Shown: positions 7,132 through 15,909 of the stretch, piece after piece
Layout: the number at the start of each line of letters is the position of its first letter
Position numbering within the stretch: the first letter of the stretch is position 1
Assembly (NCBI GenBank): GCA_902790635.1
Contig: CADASN010000018.1
Coordinates: forward strand, 1-38,678
Direction of reading: 5' to 3'
Source: an uncultured Bacteroidia bacterium
GTDB lineage: Bacteria > Bacteroidota > Bacteroidia > Bacteroidales > UBA932
Length of the DNA stretch: 38,678 nucleotides
Program-made: the position numbers and the translations under genes
Notes under the pieces: generated by a model
Seen by the model: only the letters and a program-made list of their open reading frames with translations
What the model was told of the DNA's origin: nothing
The model's database searches: none

Positions 7132-7925
7132 TGGTCATTCTCATCACCGGCATCACTTCCGGCTTCGGCCGGGCCATGGCCGCGCGCCTCAGCGCCGACG
7201 GCCACAAGGTCTATGGTACGCATCGCAAGGCGACGGACTTCCTGCCCGGCGTCACTTACATCAAGGCGGACGCCCAGCGGGACGAAGACTGCGAAGCGGC
7301 CGTCCGGCAGGTGCTTGACGCCGAAGGGCGCATCGATGTGTTCATCAACAATGCCGGCATGGGCATCGGCGGTCCGCTGGAGTTCACGTCCCTGGAGGAC
7401 GCGCAGCGCCAGATGGATGTCAACTGGATGGGCATGGTGCGCTTCCTGCATTGGGTCGTGCCCGCCATGCGCAAGCAGGGAGGTGGCAAAATCCTCTGCT
7501 TCAGCTCTATCGGTGGCCTGATGGGACTCCCTTTCCAGGGGCTTTATTCCGCCTCCAAGTTCGCCATCGAGGGCTATTGCGAAGCTTTGCGCCTCGAGAC
7601 CAAGGCCTTCGGCATCCAGGTGGTCGTCATTGAGCCGGGCGACTTCGCCACCGCTTTCACCGCACAGCGCAAGAGCGTCGCCGCTCCCGAGGCGTACGAG
7701 GTTTACAAGACCTACGCCAAATCCCTGGCGAGCATCGAGAAGGACGAGACCACCGGCCTCAAACCGGAGTTCCTGGCGGAAAAGGTCGCGAAGATCGTGC
7801 GGATGAAGCGTCCGCGCTACCAGTACATCATCTCCACGCTGGAGCAGCGCCTCTCCGTGACGCTCAAGAAACTCCTGCCGCCGAGCTGGTTCGCCGCAAT
7901 CCTGGGCAGCTATTACAAGCTGTAA
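7131..7925 (+). CDS. short-chain dehydrogenase, probable 3-ketodihydrosphinganine reductase
   Basis: Classical SDR, 264 residues. It has the N-terminal cofactor motif TGITSGFG (6-13), the NNAG motif, catalytic Ser in CFSSIGG, and Tyr139-x3-Lys143 (YSASK). The C-terminus is hydrophobic and basic, with KRPRYQYI, which may place it at the membrane. It overlaps the serine palmitoyltransferase stop by one base, so the two are translationally coupled. Reduction of 3-ketodihydrosphingosine with NADPH is the reaction expected directly after Spt, and Bacteroides uses an SDR for it. The SDR assignment is firm. The substrate is inferred from operon context only. Its stop codon directly abuts the stop of the convergent response regulator, leaving no intergenic base. 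Confidence 0.85.
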   Translation: MVILITGITSGFGRAMAARLSADGHKVYGTHRKATDFLPGVTYIKADAQRDEDCEAAVRQVLDAEGRIDVFINNAGMGIGGPLEFTSLEDAQRQMDVNWMGMVRFLHWVVPAMRKQGGGKILCFSSIGGLMGLPFQGLYSASKFAIEGYCEALRLETKAFGIQVVVIEPGDFATAFTAQRKSVAAPEAYEVYKTYAKSLASIEKDETTGLKPEFLAEKVAKIVRMKRPRYQYIISTLEQRLSVTLKKLLPPSWFAAILGSYYKL

Positions 7926-8694
7926 TTATTCCAACCACTTCAGGAAATCCTCCACGCGGGCGCGGGAAACCGTCGGCTCAAAGGGCGGCGTCGGCTGGAG
8001 CTCCAGCCGCAGGCGGCCGCTGAAGTGGCGGCTGACGCTGCGCACCGTGCTGCGCGCCACGATCGCGCCGCGCGAGATGCGGAAGAAGCGTCCGGGATCC
8101 AGCTCAGCATCCAGCGCATCCAGGGAAAACTCAATCAGATAGCGCTCTCCGGTCATCGTGAGCAGGTAGTTGGCCTTGTCTTCGGAGAAGAAAGCGGCGA
8201 TCTCGTCCGCCTGCACGGGAATGATCTGCTCCCCGACATACACCAGGAAACGCTCCTTGTACCGCTTCTGGGTACTTCCCGCTACGGCGGCCAGCAGGGC
8301 CTGCACGTCAATCCCCGGCTGCGCGGCACCGGCCGAGACGCGTTCGCGGCACCGGCCCACCGCCCGCCGGAGCGCCTCTTCGCCGATGGGCTTGAGCAGA
8401 TAGTCGATGCTCCCCGCCTCGAAGGCCTTCAGGGCATAGGAGTCATAGGCCGTGGTCATGATGACCTGCGGACGGACGGGAATCTGACGGAAAATCTCGA
8501 AACAATCCCCGTCCGACAATTCTATATCCATGAAAATAAGGTCGATGGGGGGGGTCGGCTGCCAGATATTCCACCGTCCCGCGCACCGAATCCGTAGCAT
8601 ACACGACCTCGATGTCCGGGAAGTGGGTCTTGAGGAGGCGGACGAGCTGTGCTTGCGCCATGCGCTCGTCTTCGACGATCAGGGCTTTCATCAT
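7926..8694 (-). pseudogene. LytTR-family response regulator, frameshifted at a G8 run
   Basis: Two adjacent frames together encode one LytR/AlgR-type regulator of about 255 residues. The first frame (from ATG 8694) gives the receiver start MMKALIVEDERMAQAQ through VEYLAADPP. The second gives IDLIFMDIELSDGD (phosphoacceptor Asp56), TTAYDSYALKAF, DYLLKPIG and a C-terminal LytTR DNA-binding domain with FFRISRGAIVA. The break is at eight G on the plus strand (8547-8554). Removing one base restores a continuous receiver domain. It may be an assembly error, a true mutation, or slippage-based phase variation. The start overlaps the kinase stop (ATGA). Its probable targets are its own promoter and the divergent starch operon, given the LytTR-like repeat at 9860-9897. 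Confidence 0.8.
8547..8554 (+). repeat. G8 homopolymer that breaks the regulator frame
   Basis: Eight consecutive G (C on the coding strand) lie within the receiver-domain codons of the LytTR regulator. A length of seven would restore frame. Such runs are prone both to sequencing error and to slipped-strand mispairing. Confidence 0.8.
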
Positions 8695-9827
8695 AGGAGC
8701 GGGAGAGTGACGGTGTAGCTTGATTCTTCTTCGTGGACTGCAACAGCCTTGCCGGAAAGATCCTGGTATTGCTGTCGGATGTACTGGAGACCGAGACCGG
8801 TGGAGGCCGGCCGGGTGAGCTTAGGGTTGCGGTTGTTGGTCACGGTCACGCTGTCTTCGCCGGCCGTGATCCGGATATGCAGCGGACGGTCCGCGGACAC
8901 GATGTTGTGCTTGATGGCATTCTCCACCAGCAGCTGCACGCAGCAGGGCACCACCGAACGGGAGAGCGCCCCGCCCGGGATGTCCGTCTCGACGGCGAGT
9001 CCCTCCGGGAAACGGACCTTCAGCAGGTCGGCGTACTGCTCCACGAACGCCATCTCGTCGCGCAGGCGTACCGTTGTCTCGTCTTCGCTCTTGATCATGT
9101 AACGGTAGATCTCCGCCAGCTTGTGCGTGTAGCGGCTTGCATCCTCACGCGACTGCTCCTGGATCAGGCAGTCCAGGACGTTGAGCGAATTGAAGAGGAA
9201 GTGGGGATTGACCTGCTGCTTGAGCTTGTGGTAGCGGTAACGCGCCAGGTTGGCCTCTTCGGAAGCCGCTTTGGCACGGGTCTGCAATTGCAGTGCGTAG
9301 GTTGCCAGGACCATCACGACGGCCAGCGTCAGCGAATAGTCCAGGAGGATGGAGATGGCGACATTGGGCCCTTCAAGATTCTCCGAGAACAGCAGCAGGA
9401 TCGCCAGCCGCGTCACCAGGATGACCACAAAGGCCAGAAAGAGCCAGCGGAGCGAGTTGACCGACGCCGCCCCGGCCAGGTGCGTGCGGCCATAGCGGCG
9501 TGCCGCCCAGCAGGAGATCCAGCCGATAACCAGCGTGGAGACGAAGGTGGAAAGGGGATAAACGGCCAGCGGGGAAGTGAAAATCCGGCCGAAGAGCCAG
9601 GCGGTCCCGCGGCCGAGCAGGACGCCGACGATATTGACCAGCACCACGGAGATGGCCATCATCTTGCCGTCCACATGGGAGCGCAGGCAGAGGATGACGA
9701 CCAGCAGCATCGTCAGCAAGGTCAGGATCATCTCGTCCGTGAGGTTCGCCACCCGGCAGCCGAGCGCAACGCCCGCGTGCAGCAGCGCGAAGCCCAGGAT
9801 AATCCAGAAATCTTTTGTAATCTTCAT
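8691..9827 (-). CDS. LytS/YehU-type sensor histidine kinase
   Basis: 378 residues. Residues 1-180 form about six hydrophobic membrane segments, followed by a short coiled stretch and the His_kinase domain of the LytS/YehU family. The phosphoacceptor is His209 in QQVNPHFLFNSLN, the N-box is LLVENAIKHN, and a G-box is seen in STGLGLQYI. No periplasmic sensor domain or PAS domain is evident, so the signal is probably sensed in or near the membrane. The gene precedes the LytTR regulator with an ATGA overlap and diverges from the starch operon. Partner and target assignment comes from this arrangement and from the direct repeat in the shared upstream region. Confidence 0.88.
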   Translation of the reverse strand: MKITKDFWIILGFALLHAGVALGCRVANLTDEMILTLLTMLLVVILCLRSHVDGKMMAISVVLVNIVGVLLGRGTAWLFGRIFTSPLAVYPLSTFVSTLVIGWISCWAARRYGRTHLAGAASVNSLRWLFLAFVVILVTRLAILLLFSENLEGPNVAISILLDYSLTLAVVMVLATYALQLQTRAKAASEEANLARYRYHKLKQQVNPHFLFNSLNVLDCLIQEQSREDASRYTHKLAEIYRYMIKSEDETTVRLRDEMAFVEQYADLLKVRFPEGLAVETDIPGGALSRSVVPCCVQLLVENAIKHNIVSADRPLHIRITAGEDSVTVTNNRNPKLTRPASTGLGLQYIRQQYQDLSGKAVAVHEEESSYTVTLPLL

Positions 9828-9836
9828 AAAACCCGA

Positions 9837-9844
9837 TGAAGATA
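9837..9844 (-). promoter_or_regulatory. weak -7-like box of the kinase gene
   Basis: On the minus strand 9844 to 9837 reads TATCTTCA, a partial match to TAnnTTTG, nine bases before the kinase ATG. A start near 9830 would put the direct-repeat operator centred about 48 bases upstream, a usual place for an activator of a weak promoter. Confidence 0.35.
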
Positions 9845-9859
9845 ATAAAAATTCTCACG

Positions 9860-9897
9860 AATCCGACCATTCATCCTGAAAATCCGACCATTCATCC
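9860..9897. promoter_or_regulatory. tandem direct repeat, candidate LytTR operator
   Basis: AATCCGACCATTCATCC occurs twice without mismatch at 9860-9876 and 9881-9897, 21 bases start to start, or two helical turns. LytTR-domain regulators bind pairs of direct repeats with about this spacing. It lies between the LytS/LytTR genes and the divergent starch operon, so it may control both. Sequence symmetry and spacing are seen directly. Binding is inferred. Confidence 0.6.
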
Positions 9898-9925
9898 TTT
9901 TCTATTTTTATGCGCGCGAAAGTAT

Positions 9926-9935
9926 TTACATTTTT
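9926..9935 (+). promoter_or_regulatory. possible -7 region of the starch operon
   Basis: TACATTTTTG resembles TAnnTTTG with two extra T. Transcription would start near 9942 and give a leader of about 40 bases. The imperfect box fits a promoter that needs an activator. The operator centre would be about 64 bases upstream. Confidence 0.3.
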
Positions 9936-9980
9936 GCAGCGCATTTTTGCTTAAGAGACCGATAGTCAATAACACTTGAT

Positions 9981-11315
9981 ATGCAACAACCAGGCAAGCT
10001 CACTTTCTGGCAGATGTGGAATCTCAGCTTCGGATTTTTCGGAGTGCAGATCGCCTATGCCCTGCAAAGTGCCAATATCAGCCGTATTTTCGCCACGCTC
10101 GGTGCGGATCCGCACCAGCTCAGTTTCTTCTGGATCCTGCCCCCGCTGATGGGCATGATTGTCCAGCCCCTCATCGGTAAGTATTCCGACCGAACCTGGT
10201 GCAAGATGGGCCGCCGCAAGCCGTATCTGCTCGTCGGCGCCATCGTGGCCGTGCTCGTGATGGCCTTCCTGCCGAACGCGGGCAGCCTGCATTTCAGCAC
10301 CCGCCTGCTGCTGGGCCTGAACGGCGCCATGTGGTTCGGCCTCTTCTCCCTGATCTTCCTGGACACTTCCATCAACGTGGCCATGCAGCCGTTCAAGATG
10401 ATGGTCGGTGATATGGTGGGCGAGGAGCAGAAGGCACAGGCCTATTCGATCCAGTCGCTGCTCTGCAACGCCGGCAGCCTTGTGGGTTACCTCTTCCCGA
10501 TCTTCTTCACCTGGACCGGCATCGCCAACACCGCCCCGAAAGGCGTTGTCCCGCCGTCCGTGGTGTGGAGTTTCTACTGCGGCGCCGCCATCCTCATCCT
10601 CTGCGTGCTGTACACCTTCATGAAAGTCAAGGAGATGCCTCCCGCAGAGTACGCGGCCTTCCACGGCATCGACCCGCAGCAGCAGGCGCAGGAAGAGACG
10701 GAGAAGCCGGGGCTCTTCAAGCTCCTGCTCCACGCGCCGAAGACCTTCTGGACCGTGGGCCTGGTGCAGTTCTTCTGCTGGGCTGCTTTCATGTACATGT
10801 GGACCTACACCAACGGTGCCGTGGCCGCGAACTGCTGGGGCACCACGGATCCCGCGTCCGAGGGCTACCAGGCCGCCGGCAACTGGGTGGGTGTCGTTTT
10901 CGCCGCGCAGGCGGTCGGCTCCATCCTGTGGGCCCTCGTCCTCCCGAAATTCAAGTCGCTCCGCCTGGCTTACGTGGTGAGCCTGCTGATCGGGGCGGCC
11001 GGTTTCATCTCCATCGCCTTCGTCCACAACCAGTACCTGCTGTTCGTGTCGTATTTCCTCATCGGTGCGGCCTGGGCGGCGATGCTGGCCCTGCCTTTCA
11101 CCCTGCTCACCAATGCGTTGAGCGGCGGGCACATGGGCAGCTACCTCGGGCTGTTCAACTGCACGATCTGCCTCCCGCAGATCGTCGCGGCGGCCCTGGG
11201 CGGCGTGGTCCTGCGGCTGGTCGGCGGTGTGCAGGCGCACATGCTCGTGGTCGCCGGCGTGCTGCTGATCTGCGGCTCGATCGCCGTAGCCCTCGTCAAG
11301 GAACGTAAATCTTAA
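9981..11315 (+). CDS. MFS sugar transporter (GPH/SLC45-like), probable maltose carrier
   Basis: 444 residues with about 12 predicted membrane helices. The N-terminus FWNLSFGFFGVQ-like segment (WNLSFGFFGVQIAYALQ) and the loop DRTWCKMGRRKPYLLVG after helix 2, with a G-R-R-K-P signature, match the sucrose/maltose-transporter (SLC45-like, GPH-related) group that is common in Bacteroidota maltodextrin loci. It would move maltose or glucose from the periplasm into the cytoplasm, probably with protons. It is the first gene of the nine-gene starch operon, 21 bases before susC and divergent from the two-component system. Substrate is inferred from context. Confidence 0.85.
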   Translation: MQQPGKLTFWQMWNLSFGFFGVQIAYALQSANISRIFATLGADPHQLSFFWILPPLMGMIVQPLIGKYSDRTWCKMGRRKPYLLVGAIVAVLVMAFLPNAGSLHFSTRLLLGLNGAMWFGLFSLIFLDTSINVAMQPFKMMVGDMVGEEQKAQAYSIQSLLCNAGSLVGYLFPIFFTWTGIANTAPKGVVPPSVVWSFYCGAAILILCVLYTFMKVKEMPPAEYAAFHGIDPQQQAQEETEKPGLFKLLLHAPKTFWTVGLVQFFCWAAFMYMWTYTNGAVAANCWGTTDPASEGYQAAGNWVGVVFAAQAVGSILWALVLPKFKSLRLAYVVSLLIGAAGFISIAFVHNQYLLFVSYFLIGAAWAAMLALPFTLLTNALSGGHMGSYLGLFNCTICLPQIVAAALGGVVLRLVGGVQAHMLVVAGVLLICGSIAVALVKERKS

Positions 11316-11336
11316 CCAAAAATAGTTATCAGTCAA

Positions 11337-14327
11337 ATGAAAAAAATCCTGACCCTCCTTGCAGGCATCGCGCTTTCCCTCGCGATGGCTGCCAACGTGT
11401 CTGCCCAAGGCGGATACGAGGTGAAAGGCGTGGTCGTCGACCAGTTGGGTCCCGTGATCGGAGCCGCCGTCATCGAGGCGGGCACGACCAACGGAGCTGT
11501 CACCGATCTGGACGGCAACTACAGTCTCAAGGTGTCTTCGCCCGATGCGACCGTGGAAATCAGCTGCATCGGCTACACGACCCTGACCTTCAAGGCTTCC
11601 GAAATGCCTGCCACCATCACCCTGTCCGAGGACAATGAGTTCCTGGACGAGGTCGTGGTCATCGGCTATGGTACCGTCAAGAAGAGCGACCTGACCGGGT
11701 CCGTGGCCACGGTCAAGGCAGACGAGATCAACAAGGGTGTCATCACGACGCCCGCCGACCTGCTCCGCGGCAAGTCCGCCGGTGTCGTGGTCACCGCCGG
11801 TTCCGGTATGCCGGGCTCCGGGGCGACCATCCGCATCCGCGGCGGCTCTTCCATCAACGCATCCAACGACCCGCTCATCGTCATCGACGGCCTGCCTGTC
11901 TCCAATGACGGCATCTCCGGCATGTCCGACCCGCTGTCCTCGATCAACCCGGAGGACATCGAGAGCTTCACCGTCCTCAAGGATGCTTCCGCGACCGCCA
12001 TCTACGGATCCCGTGCTTCCAACGGCGTTATCGTGATCACCACCAAGAAGGGCGCCAAGACCGGCACCGTCCTGCCGAAAGTCGCCGTGGACTTCACGAC
12101 CTCCGTCAACACGATTGCCAAGTACAACAAGCTGCTGGACCGTGACGGCATCGTCAACATCATCCGCAACTTCTACGGCGCCAACTCCACCGCCGAGGCC
12201 AACCTCGGCCTGACCGACGCCTCCGGCAACCAGACCCTCTATAACACCAACTGGCAGAAGGAGATCTACCAGGCCGCTCCGACCTTCGACGGCAACATCA
12301 GCCTCAACGGCCGCCTCGGCTTCCTGCCTTACCGCCTCTCCGGTGGCTTCACCTCGCAGAACGGTACCCTCAAGGGTTCCAAGATGAACCGCGGTACCCT
12401 GTCCCTCAACCTCTCTCCGACCTTCTTCGACAAGCACCTCACCGTCAACCTCAACGGCAAGGGCACCTATTCGAAGAACTGGTACGCCAACCAGGATGCC
12501 ATCGGCGCCGCCAACCACTACGATCCGACCAAGCCGGTCCTGGATCCCAACGGCCTCAACGGCTACACCACCTGGTATGACAAGTCCGGCAACATCAACA
12601 CGATGGCCACGATGAACCCGGTCGGCCTGCTGAACGCCAAGAATGACGTCGCCGACGCTTACCGCTTCATCGGCAACGCCCAGTTCGACTACAAGATCCA
12701 CGGATTCGAGGATCTGCGGCTCAACCTCAACCTCGGTATGGACTGGGCCAAGTCCAAGGGCATCACCGACCTGGCGATGGGCTCCGAAGCCTCCTTCCAC
12801 AACACCAACCAGTCCGGCGGCGGCTCCCACACCACTTACGACTACAGCCGTATGAACACCACCCTCGAGTTCTACGCCGACTACAACAAGACCTTTGCGG
12901 AGAAGCACAACGTGGACGTGATGGCCGGTTACTCCTGGCAGCGCTTCTACAGCGACAGCAACAGCTTCACTTCCCGTATCAGCGACAGCGCCACCCTGGG
13001 CGACTCCCACAACAAGGGTGAGCTCTTCCTCATCTCCTTCTTCGGCCGCGCCAACTACGGCTTCGCCGACAAATACCTCCTCACCGCGACGGTCCGCGCC
13101 GACGGTACTTCCCGTTTCCAGAACCACAAATGGGGTATCTTCCCGTCCGTGGCCTTCGGCTGGAACGTGATGAAGGAAGACTTCATGGCCAGTGCAGACG
13201 CCCTGTCCACCTTGAAGGTGCGTCTGAGCTGGGGCCAGACCGGCCAGCAGGAAGTCGGCGGGTACTATGACACCTTCGCCCAGTTCCTGACCACCCAGCT
13301 CGGTTCCGGCTACTACTTCGACGGCCAGCTGGTGCAGCCTGTCGCCGCCCTCGGCTACAGCGCCGACCTCAAGTGGGAGACCACCACGACCTACAACATC
13401 GGCTTCGACACCGGATTCTGGAACGACCGCCTGACCGCGAGCCTGGATCTGTACAAGCGCGACACCAAGGACATCCTCAACTTCATCCCGGTCCCGGGCC
13501 TGTCGAACCTGACGAACTACCTCAACACCAACATCGGCTCGATGACCAACCTCGGTTTCGAGATTGACGCCAACGCCATCCTGGTCGAGACCCGCGACAT
13601 GAGCTGGACCCTGGGTGCCAACCTCGCCTACAACCGCAACCGCATCACGAAGCTCACCGCTTCCGACGACAACGCCACGGGCGTGGAGACGGGCGGTATC
13701 TCCGGCGGTACCGGCAACAACGTGCAGATGCACCAGGTCGGCTATCCGATGCGCACCTTCTACCTCTACCAGCAGGTCTATGATCCGCAGGGACGTCCTG
13801 TCAACGGCGTCTATGTGGACCGCAACAACGACGGCGCCATCACTGCGGACGACAAGTACTTCTCCCACAAGCCCGACGCCGACGTGACCATCGGCTTCAA
13901 CACCAGCTTCTCCTACAAGAACTGGACGGCGGCCCTCTCCGGCCACGGCGCCTTCGGCAACTGGGTCTACAACAACGTCGCTTCCGACACCGAGATGCTC
14001 GCCGACCTCTGGACCAACAGCTTCATCAGCAACCGTCTGGCCTCCGCGAACAAGTCGATGTTCTCCCAGGCTCAGTACCTGTCCGACTACTATCTCGAGA
14101 ACGCTTCCTTCGTGAAACTGGACAACTTCACGGTCGGTTACACCTTCCAGGACCTGTTCCACATCACGGCGGACCGTCCGGCCTCCCTCAATGTGTTCGG
14201 TACCGTCCAGAACATCTGCACGATCACCAAGTACTCCGGCATCGATCCGGAAGTCTTCGGCGGCATCGACGGTACGCTGTATCCCCGTCCCCGGACCTTC
14301 GTGCTCGGCGTCAAATTCAACTTCTAA
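11337..14327 (+). CDS. susC: SusC-like TonB-dependent outer-membrane transporter
   Basis: 996 residues. Signal peptide of about 23 residues (MKKILTLLAG...NVSAQ), a carboxypeptidase-regulatory-like domain to about residue 100, the SusC-specific linker VVIGYGTVKKSDLTGSV, a plug with GATIRIRGGSSIN and VLKDASATAIYGSRASNGVI, then a large beta-barrel ending in the typical aromatic C-terminus VLGVKFNF. Energised by TonB/ExbBD, it imports oligosaccharides across the outer membrane, capped by the SusD lipoprotein encoded 13 bases downstream. Given the amylase-type neighbours, the likely cargo is maltodextrin. No anti-sigma-interacting (STN) domain is seen at the N-terminus, which fits two-component rather than ECF control. 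Confidence 0.95.
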   Translation: MKKILTLLAGIALSLAMAANVSAQGGYEVKGVVVDQLGPVIGAAVIEAGTTNGAVTDLDGNYSLKVSSPDATVEISCIGYTTLTFKASEMPATITLSEDNEFLDEVVVIGYGTVKKSDLTGSVATVKADEINKGVITTPADLLRGKSAGVVVTAGSGMPGSGATIRIRGGSSINASNDPLIVIDGLPVSNDGISGMSDPLSSINPEDIESFTVLKDASATAIYGSRASNGVIVITTKKGAKTGTVLPKVAVDFTTSVNTIAKYNKLLDRDGIVNIIRNFYGANSTAEANLGLTDASGNQTLYNTNWQKEIYQAAPTFDGNISLNGRLGFLPYRLSGGFTSQNGTLKGSKMNRGTLSLNLSPTFFDKHLTVNLNGKGTYSKNWYANQDAIGAANHYDPTKPVLDPNGLNGYTTWYDKSGNINTMATMNPVGLLNAKNDVADAYRFIGNAQFDYKIHGFEDLRLNLNLGMDWAKSKGITDLAMGSEASFHNTNQSGGGSHTTYDYSRMNTTLEFYADYNKTFAEKHNVDVMAGYSWQRFYSDSNSFTSRISDSATLGDSHNKGELFLISFFGRANYGFADKYLLTATVRADGTSRFQNHKWGIFPSVAFGWNVMKEDFMASADALSTLKVRLSWGQTGQQEVGGYYDTFAQFLTTQLGSGYYFDGQLVQPVAALGYSADLKWETTTTYNIGFDTGFWNDRLTASLDLYKRDTKDILNFIPVPGLSNLTNYLNTNIGSMTNLGFEIDANAILVETRDMSWTLGANLAYNRNRITKLTASDDNATGVETGGISGGTGNNVQMHQVGYPMRTFYLYQQVYDPQGRPVNGVYVDRNNDGAITADDKYFSHKPDADVTIGFNTSFSYKNWTAALSGHGAFGNWVYNNVASDTEMLADLWTNSFISNRLASANKSMFSQAQYLSDYYLENASFVKLDNFTVGYTFQDLFHITADRPASLNVFGTVQNICTITKYSGIDPEVFGGIDGTLYPRPRTFVLGVKFNF

Positions 14328-14340
14328 TTCTGGATAGGAT

Positions 14341-15897
14341 ATGAAAACCATCAAATACATCCTCGGAACCCTCGCGGCCGTCCTGTCGATGACCGCCTGC
14401 GTCGGTGACCTCAATGTCACTCCGATCGATCCGAATGCCAATACCGCCGACAAAGCGCTCTCGTCGGAGGCCCAGTTCAAGGCCTATCTCGCGAGCACCT
14501 ACCTGGGCTTCGCCACCTCCGGCTACTACGGAGCCAACGGCGCCGCCTCCATCTCCGGTCTCGACGGTGGTGCTTCCCAGTACATCCGCGGCCTGTATCA
14601 CCTCAGCAGCCTGACGACCGACGAGGCCGTCTGCGGCTGGAACGACCAGACCATCAAGAACTTCCACTGGATGAACTGGACGACTGACGATACTTTCATC
14701 TACGCGTTCTACTCCCGCATCTTCATGCAGGTGTCCGCCGCCAACGAATTCATCCGCGAGGCGGCCAAGTATGGCGAGAACGTAGCGAACAAGGCCGAGT
14801 ACATCGCCGAGGCCCGCGTGCTGCGCGCCATCGCCTACTACCACGCCCTCGACAATTTCGGCAACGTGCCTTTCGCTGACGAGAACGACATCGTGGGCAG
14901 CGTGCCCAAGCAGATCTCCCGCGCCGAGCTGTTCACCTGGCTGGAGAATGAGCTCGTCGACCTGATCAACGGCAGCGACCTGGCCGCCCCGCGTGCCAAC
15001 GGGTATTCCCGCGCCGACAAGGGTGTCGCCAAGTTCCTCCTCGCCAAGCTGTACCTCAACGCCGGCGTGTTCACCGGCACCCCGCAGTGGCAGAAGTGCG
15101 CCGACGTGCTGAAGGACCTCATGGATGACGGCTACAGCCTGCACACCACGCCCAACGGCAGCCAGTTCAGCGCCTACCAGGATCTCTTCCTCGCCGACAA
15201 CGACCTGTGCACCGACGAGATCATCTTCGCTATCCAGCAGGACGGTATCAACACCACCAGCTATGGCGTGACCAACTACCTGATCTTCGCCAGCACCGGC
15301 GGCACGATGGATCCGGCCGAGCTCGGTATCTCCTCCGGCTGGGGCGGCCTCCGCACCACGCCTGAGTTCTACAACAAGTTCTCCTCCGACGACGCCCGCA
15401 ACCTCTTCTATACCAAGGGGCAGAAGAAGGACATCGAGGACATCGGCGAGTTCACCAACGGCTTCGCCTTCATGAAATACCGCAACATCAAGAGCGACGG
15501 TACGCCGGGCCAGGAACAGGGCTTCGTGGATACCGATTTCCCGATGATGCGCTATGCCGACGTCCTGCTGATGGCCGCCGAGTGCCAGGTGCGCGGTGCT
15601 TCCATCGACGGACTCGCCGCCTACAACCAGGTGCGAAAGCGCGCCGGGGTCCCTGAGGCCAAGGCCATTGTCCTGCAGGACATCATCGACGAGCGCGGCC
15701 GCGAACTCTATCAGGAGTGCTGGCGCCGCAACGACCTGATCCGCTTCGATCAGTTCACCACCGATGCCTACCTGTGGCAGTGGAAAGGCAACGACATGAA
15801 CGGCAAGGCCGTTGAGTCCTACCGCAATCTCTTCCCGATTCCGGACTCCGACCGCCTCGCCAACAGCAACCTCGTACAGAATGAAGGTTACAAATAA
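14341..15897 (+). CDS. susD: SusD-like glycan-binding outer-membrane lipoprotein
   Basis: 518 residues. Lipoprotein signal with lipobox LSMTAC and lipidation at Cys20, followed by VGDLNVTP. The all-helical SusD/RagB fold is indicated by ARVLRAIAYYHALDNFGNVPF (TPR-like), the DVLLMAAECQVR segment, YNQVRKRAGV, and the end DIIDERGRELYQECWRRNDLIRF, which is the family signature. It sits on the cell surface as the lid of the SusC channel and helps hand over the oligosaccharide. It lies 13 bases downstream of susC, and the next gene starts 12 bases after it. Confidence 0.95.
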   Translation: MKTIKYILGTLAAVLSMTACVGDLNVTPIDPNANTADKALSSEAQFKAYLASTYLGFATSGYYGANGAASISGLDGGASQYIRGLYHLSSLTTDEAVCGWNDQTIKNFHWMNWTTDDTFIYAFYSRIFMQVSAANEFIREAAKYGENVANKAEYIAEARVLRAIAYYHALDNFGNVPFADENDIVGSVPKQISRAELFTWLENELVDLINGSDLAAPRANGYSRADKGVAKFLLAKLYLNAGVFTGTPQWQKCADVLKDLMDDGYSLHTTPNGSQFSAYQDLFLADNDLCTDEIIFAIQQDGINTTSYGVTNYLIFASTGGTMDPAELGISSGWGGLRTTPEFYNKFSSDDARNLFYTKGQKKDIEDIGEFTNGFAFMKYRNIKSDGTPGQEQGFVDTDFPMMRYADVLLMAAECQVRGASIDGLAAYNQVRKRAGVPEAKAIVLQDIIDERGRELYQECWRRNDLIRFDQFTTDAYLWQWKGNDMNGKAVESYRNLFPIPDSDRLANSNLVQNEGYK

Positions 15898-15909
15898 TCG
15901 TTTACCGCT

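Noticed and set aside
9966-14480. A 1504-codon open frame on the minus strand opposite the MFS, susC and susD genes.
   Set aside because: It mirrors clear SusC/MFS coding sequence. The sense genes avoid TTA, CTA and TCA codons, so the opposite strand has few stops. The translation is rich in V, G, H, D and E with no recognisable domain.
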